From NCBI RefSeq assembly GCF_046237015.1, contig NZ_JBJYIN010000008.1, positions 62,001-126,000 on the forward strand: DNA of 64,000 nucleotides. The letters are read 5' to 3'. The translations under genes were made by a program, and so were the position numbers. A model generated the notes under the pieces. That model was not told the origin of the DNA and made no database searches. It saw only the letters and a list, made by a program, of their open reading frames with translations. This document shows, piece by piece, positions 63,114 to 64,000 of the stretch. The DNA is from JBJYIN01 sp046237015 (GTDB lineage Bacteria > Pseudomonadota > Gammaproteobacteria > Enterobacterales > Enterobacteriaceae). Each line of letters opens with the position of its first letter. Position 1 is the stretch's first letter.

Positions 63114-63731
63114 TCAGGTAAGCGGGATCATTACCGTATTCTGGTAGGCTGGGCGCTCGGTAAGCTGTTGGTACCAGCGTTCCAAATGCGGATGTGGCTG
63201 ACGAACAATATCCATGTTGAACCAGGCATAAGCGATACAGCCTAATGGGATGTCTCCAATGCCAAAGGTATCACCCGATAACCACGGCTGTTTTGCGAGT
63301 GCGGCATCCGCAATGGTCAGTAATCGTTCGCACTCAGCCTGGTTTTTTTCTACCATCGCCATATCGCGTTTTTCCGGGGCGGTACGCACTAGGCTGATAA
63401 AAACCCCGCCAAATGAGGCTGCCAGAGTACTTGCCCAGTCCATCCATTTCTCGGCGTTTGCTCGGGCTCCGGCATCGCGGAGGTACAGTGTGTCATGCCC
63501 GTACTGTGCGGCCAGATAGCGCACAATGGTATTGGATTCCCATAAGACTAATTCTCCGTCTTGAAGGCAGGGAACCAGACCATTTGGATTCATTGCCAGA
63601 TAGTCGGCATCACGATTACGTCCAAATTGTCCACCGGCTAAAATAGGCTCATAGGGCAGCGATAATTCTGCCGCACACCAGCGAACTTTCTTAACGTTGG
63701 TCGAATTTTCTCGACCCCATATTGTTATCAT
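63114..63731 (-). CDS. gstB: Glutathione S-transferase GstB (YliJ)
   Basis: The 205-residue protein opens MITIWGRENSTNVKKVRW, the thioredoxin-like N-terminal domain as in E. coli GstB (208), and contains MNPNGLVPCL and LWESNTIVRYLAAQYG, the glutathione-binding loop, followed by an all-helical C-terminal domain. It is predicted to conjugate or dehalogenate small electrophiles such as bromoacetate. ATG at 63731 is chosen; the ORF extension to 63773 lacks homology. Convergent with yliI. Confidence 0.94.
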   Translation of the reverse strand: MITIWGRENSTNVKKVRWCAAELSLPYEPILAGGQFGRNRDADYLAMNPNGLVPCLQDGELVLWESNTIVRYLAAQYGHDTLYLRDAGARANAEKWMDWASTLAASFGGVFISLVRTAPEKRDMAMVEKNQAECERLLTIADAALAKQPWLSGDTFGIGDIPLGCIAYAWFNMDIVRQPHPHLERWYQQLTERPAYQNTVMIPLT

Positions 63732-63773
63732 ATTTACCCCCGCATGATGAGAGAAAAAGCGACACTGCAACAC

Positions 63774-64000
63774 GATCAGGAAATACGCGGCAGATGCTCA
63801 GTGATGATATGTCTTTTAGGCTTTATGGCTGAGTTTGTCATGCACTAATCATGACAAAATTATGTTTCGGTCTTTTCATTTCTTTGACTATCTTTACAGA
63901 TTGAACGGTTTCATTGAGAGAAGTGACACGTTACCTTTGGATGTTACTAGCATTTTCAGAAAATATTGAAAATTAGGTGTATTAACAATTTATTACTGAT
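63774..64000. other. Right edge, no gene recognised
   Basis: AT-rich sequence with no ORF of useful length. It probably holds the gstB promoter and the upstream region of a gene outside the window. Confidence 0.4.

Overview
The window reads as chromosomal DNA of a soft-rot enterobacterium, most likely Pectobacterium or a close relative. Most genes are recognisable Enterobacterales orthologues in Escherichia coli-like blocks: dps-rhtA-ompX; proL-yejM-yejL-yejK-rplY-radD; rsuA-bcr-yejG-yejFEBA-mepS-lpxT-yeiR-efpL-mtr-yeiW-setB-fruBKA-nfo-yeiH-yeiE-lysP; and fghA, folE-yeiB-sanA and rimO-yliI-gstB. The genus is inferred from this gene order, the gene content and ERIC elements; no species marker is visible.

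Layout. 1-3022: dps, rhtA and the porin gene ompX. 3061-9375: a MATE exporter, then a probable copper-handling group made of a YgaP-like membrane rhodanese, an OprC-type TonB-dependent copper receptor, a His/Met/Cys-rich DUF2946 protein and a DUF1176 protein. 9417-10556: yaiL and a cold-shock-domain protein. 10606-17046: a 6.4-kb segment bounded by a perfect 24-bp direct repeat, lying just beyond the proL terminator. It holds an Lrp-like regulator with an MFS exporter, an SDR divergent from a LysR regulator, an unknown acidic protein, a possible 52-residue ORF, a RHH/ParE toxin-antitoxin pair, a lone P-loop NTPase and the N-terminal stump of a P4-type integrase. It looks like a decayed integrative island. 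17119-31576: tRNA-Pro and the yej/rsuA/bcr block, including the complete yejABEF peptide ABC importer. 32014-49171: cell-wall and lipid A genes (mepS, lpxT), translation factor efpL, tryptophan permease mtr, the fructose PTS operon fruBKA, endonuclease IV, yeiH/yeiE, lysine permease lysP and a D-2-hydroxyacid dehydrogenase. 49318-54313: a KTSC protein, the formaldehyde detoxification pair fghA and frmA, and a LysR/MFS divergent pair. 54952-56862: a chemoreceptor behind a near-consensus flagellar sigma-28 promoter. 57284-63731: folE, yeiB, sanA, rimO, yliI and gstB.

Regulatory signals read directly from the sequence include three Cra-like boxes before fruB, a TrpR-type operator before mtr, a sigma-28 promoter before the chemoreceptor gene, paired 9-bp palindromes before the toxin-antitoxin operon, an AT-rich inverted repeat before the rhodanese gene, and many intrinsic terminators. 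Two ERIC elements are present: one of canonical size (127 bp) and one enlarged to 270 bp. No rRNA, CRISPR array or intact transposon was seen. No clearly new multi-gene system was found. The best leads are the repeat-bounded island and the copper uptake cluster.
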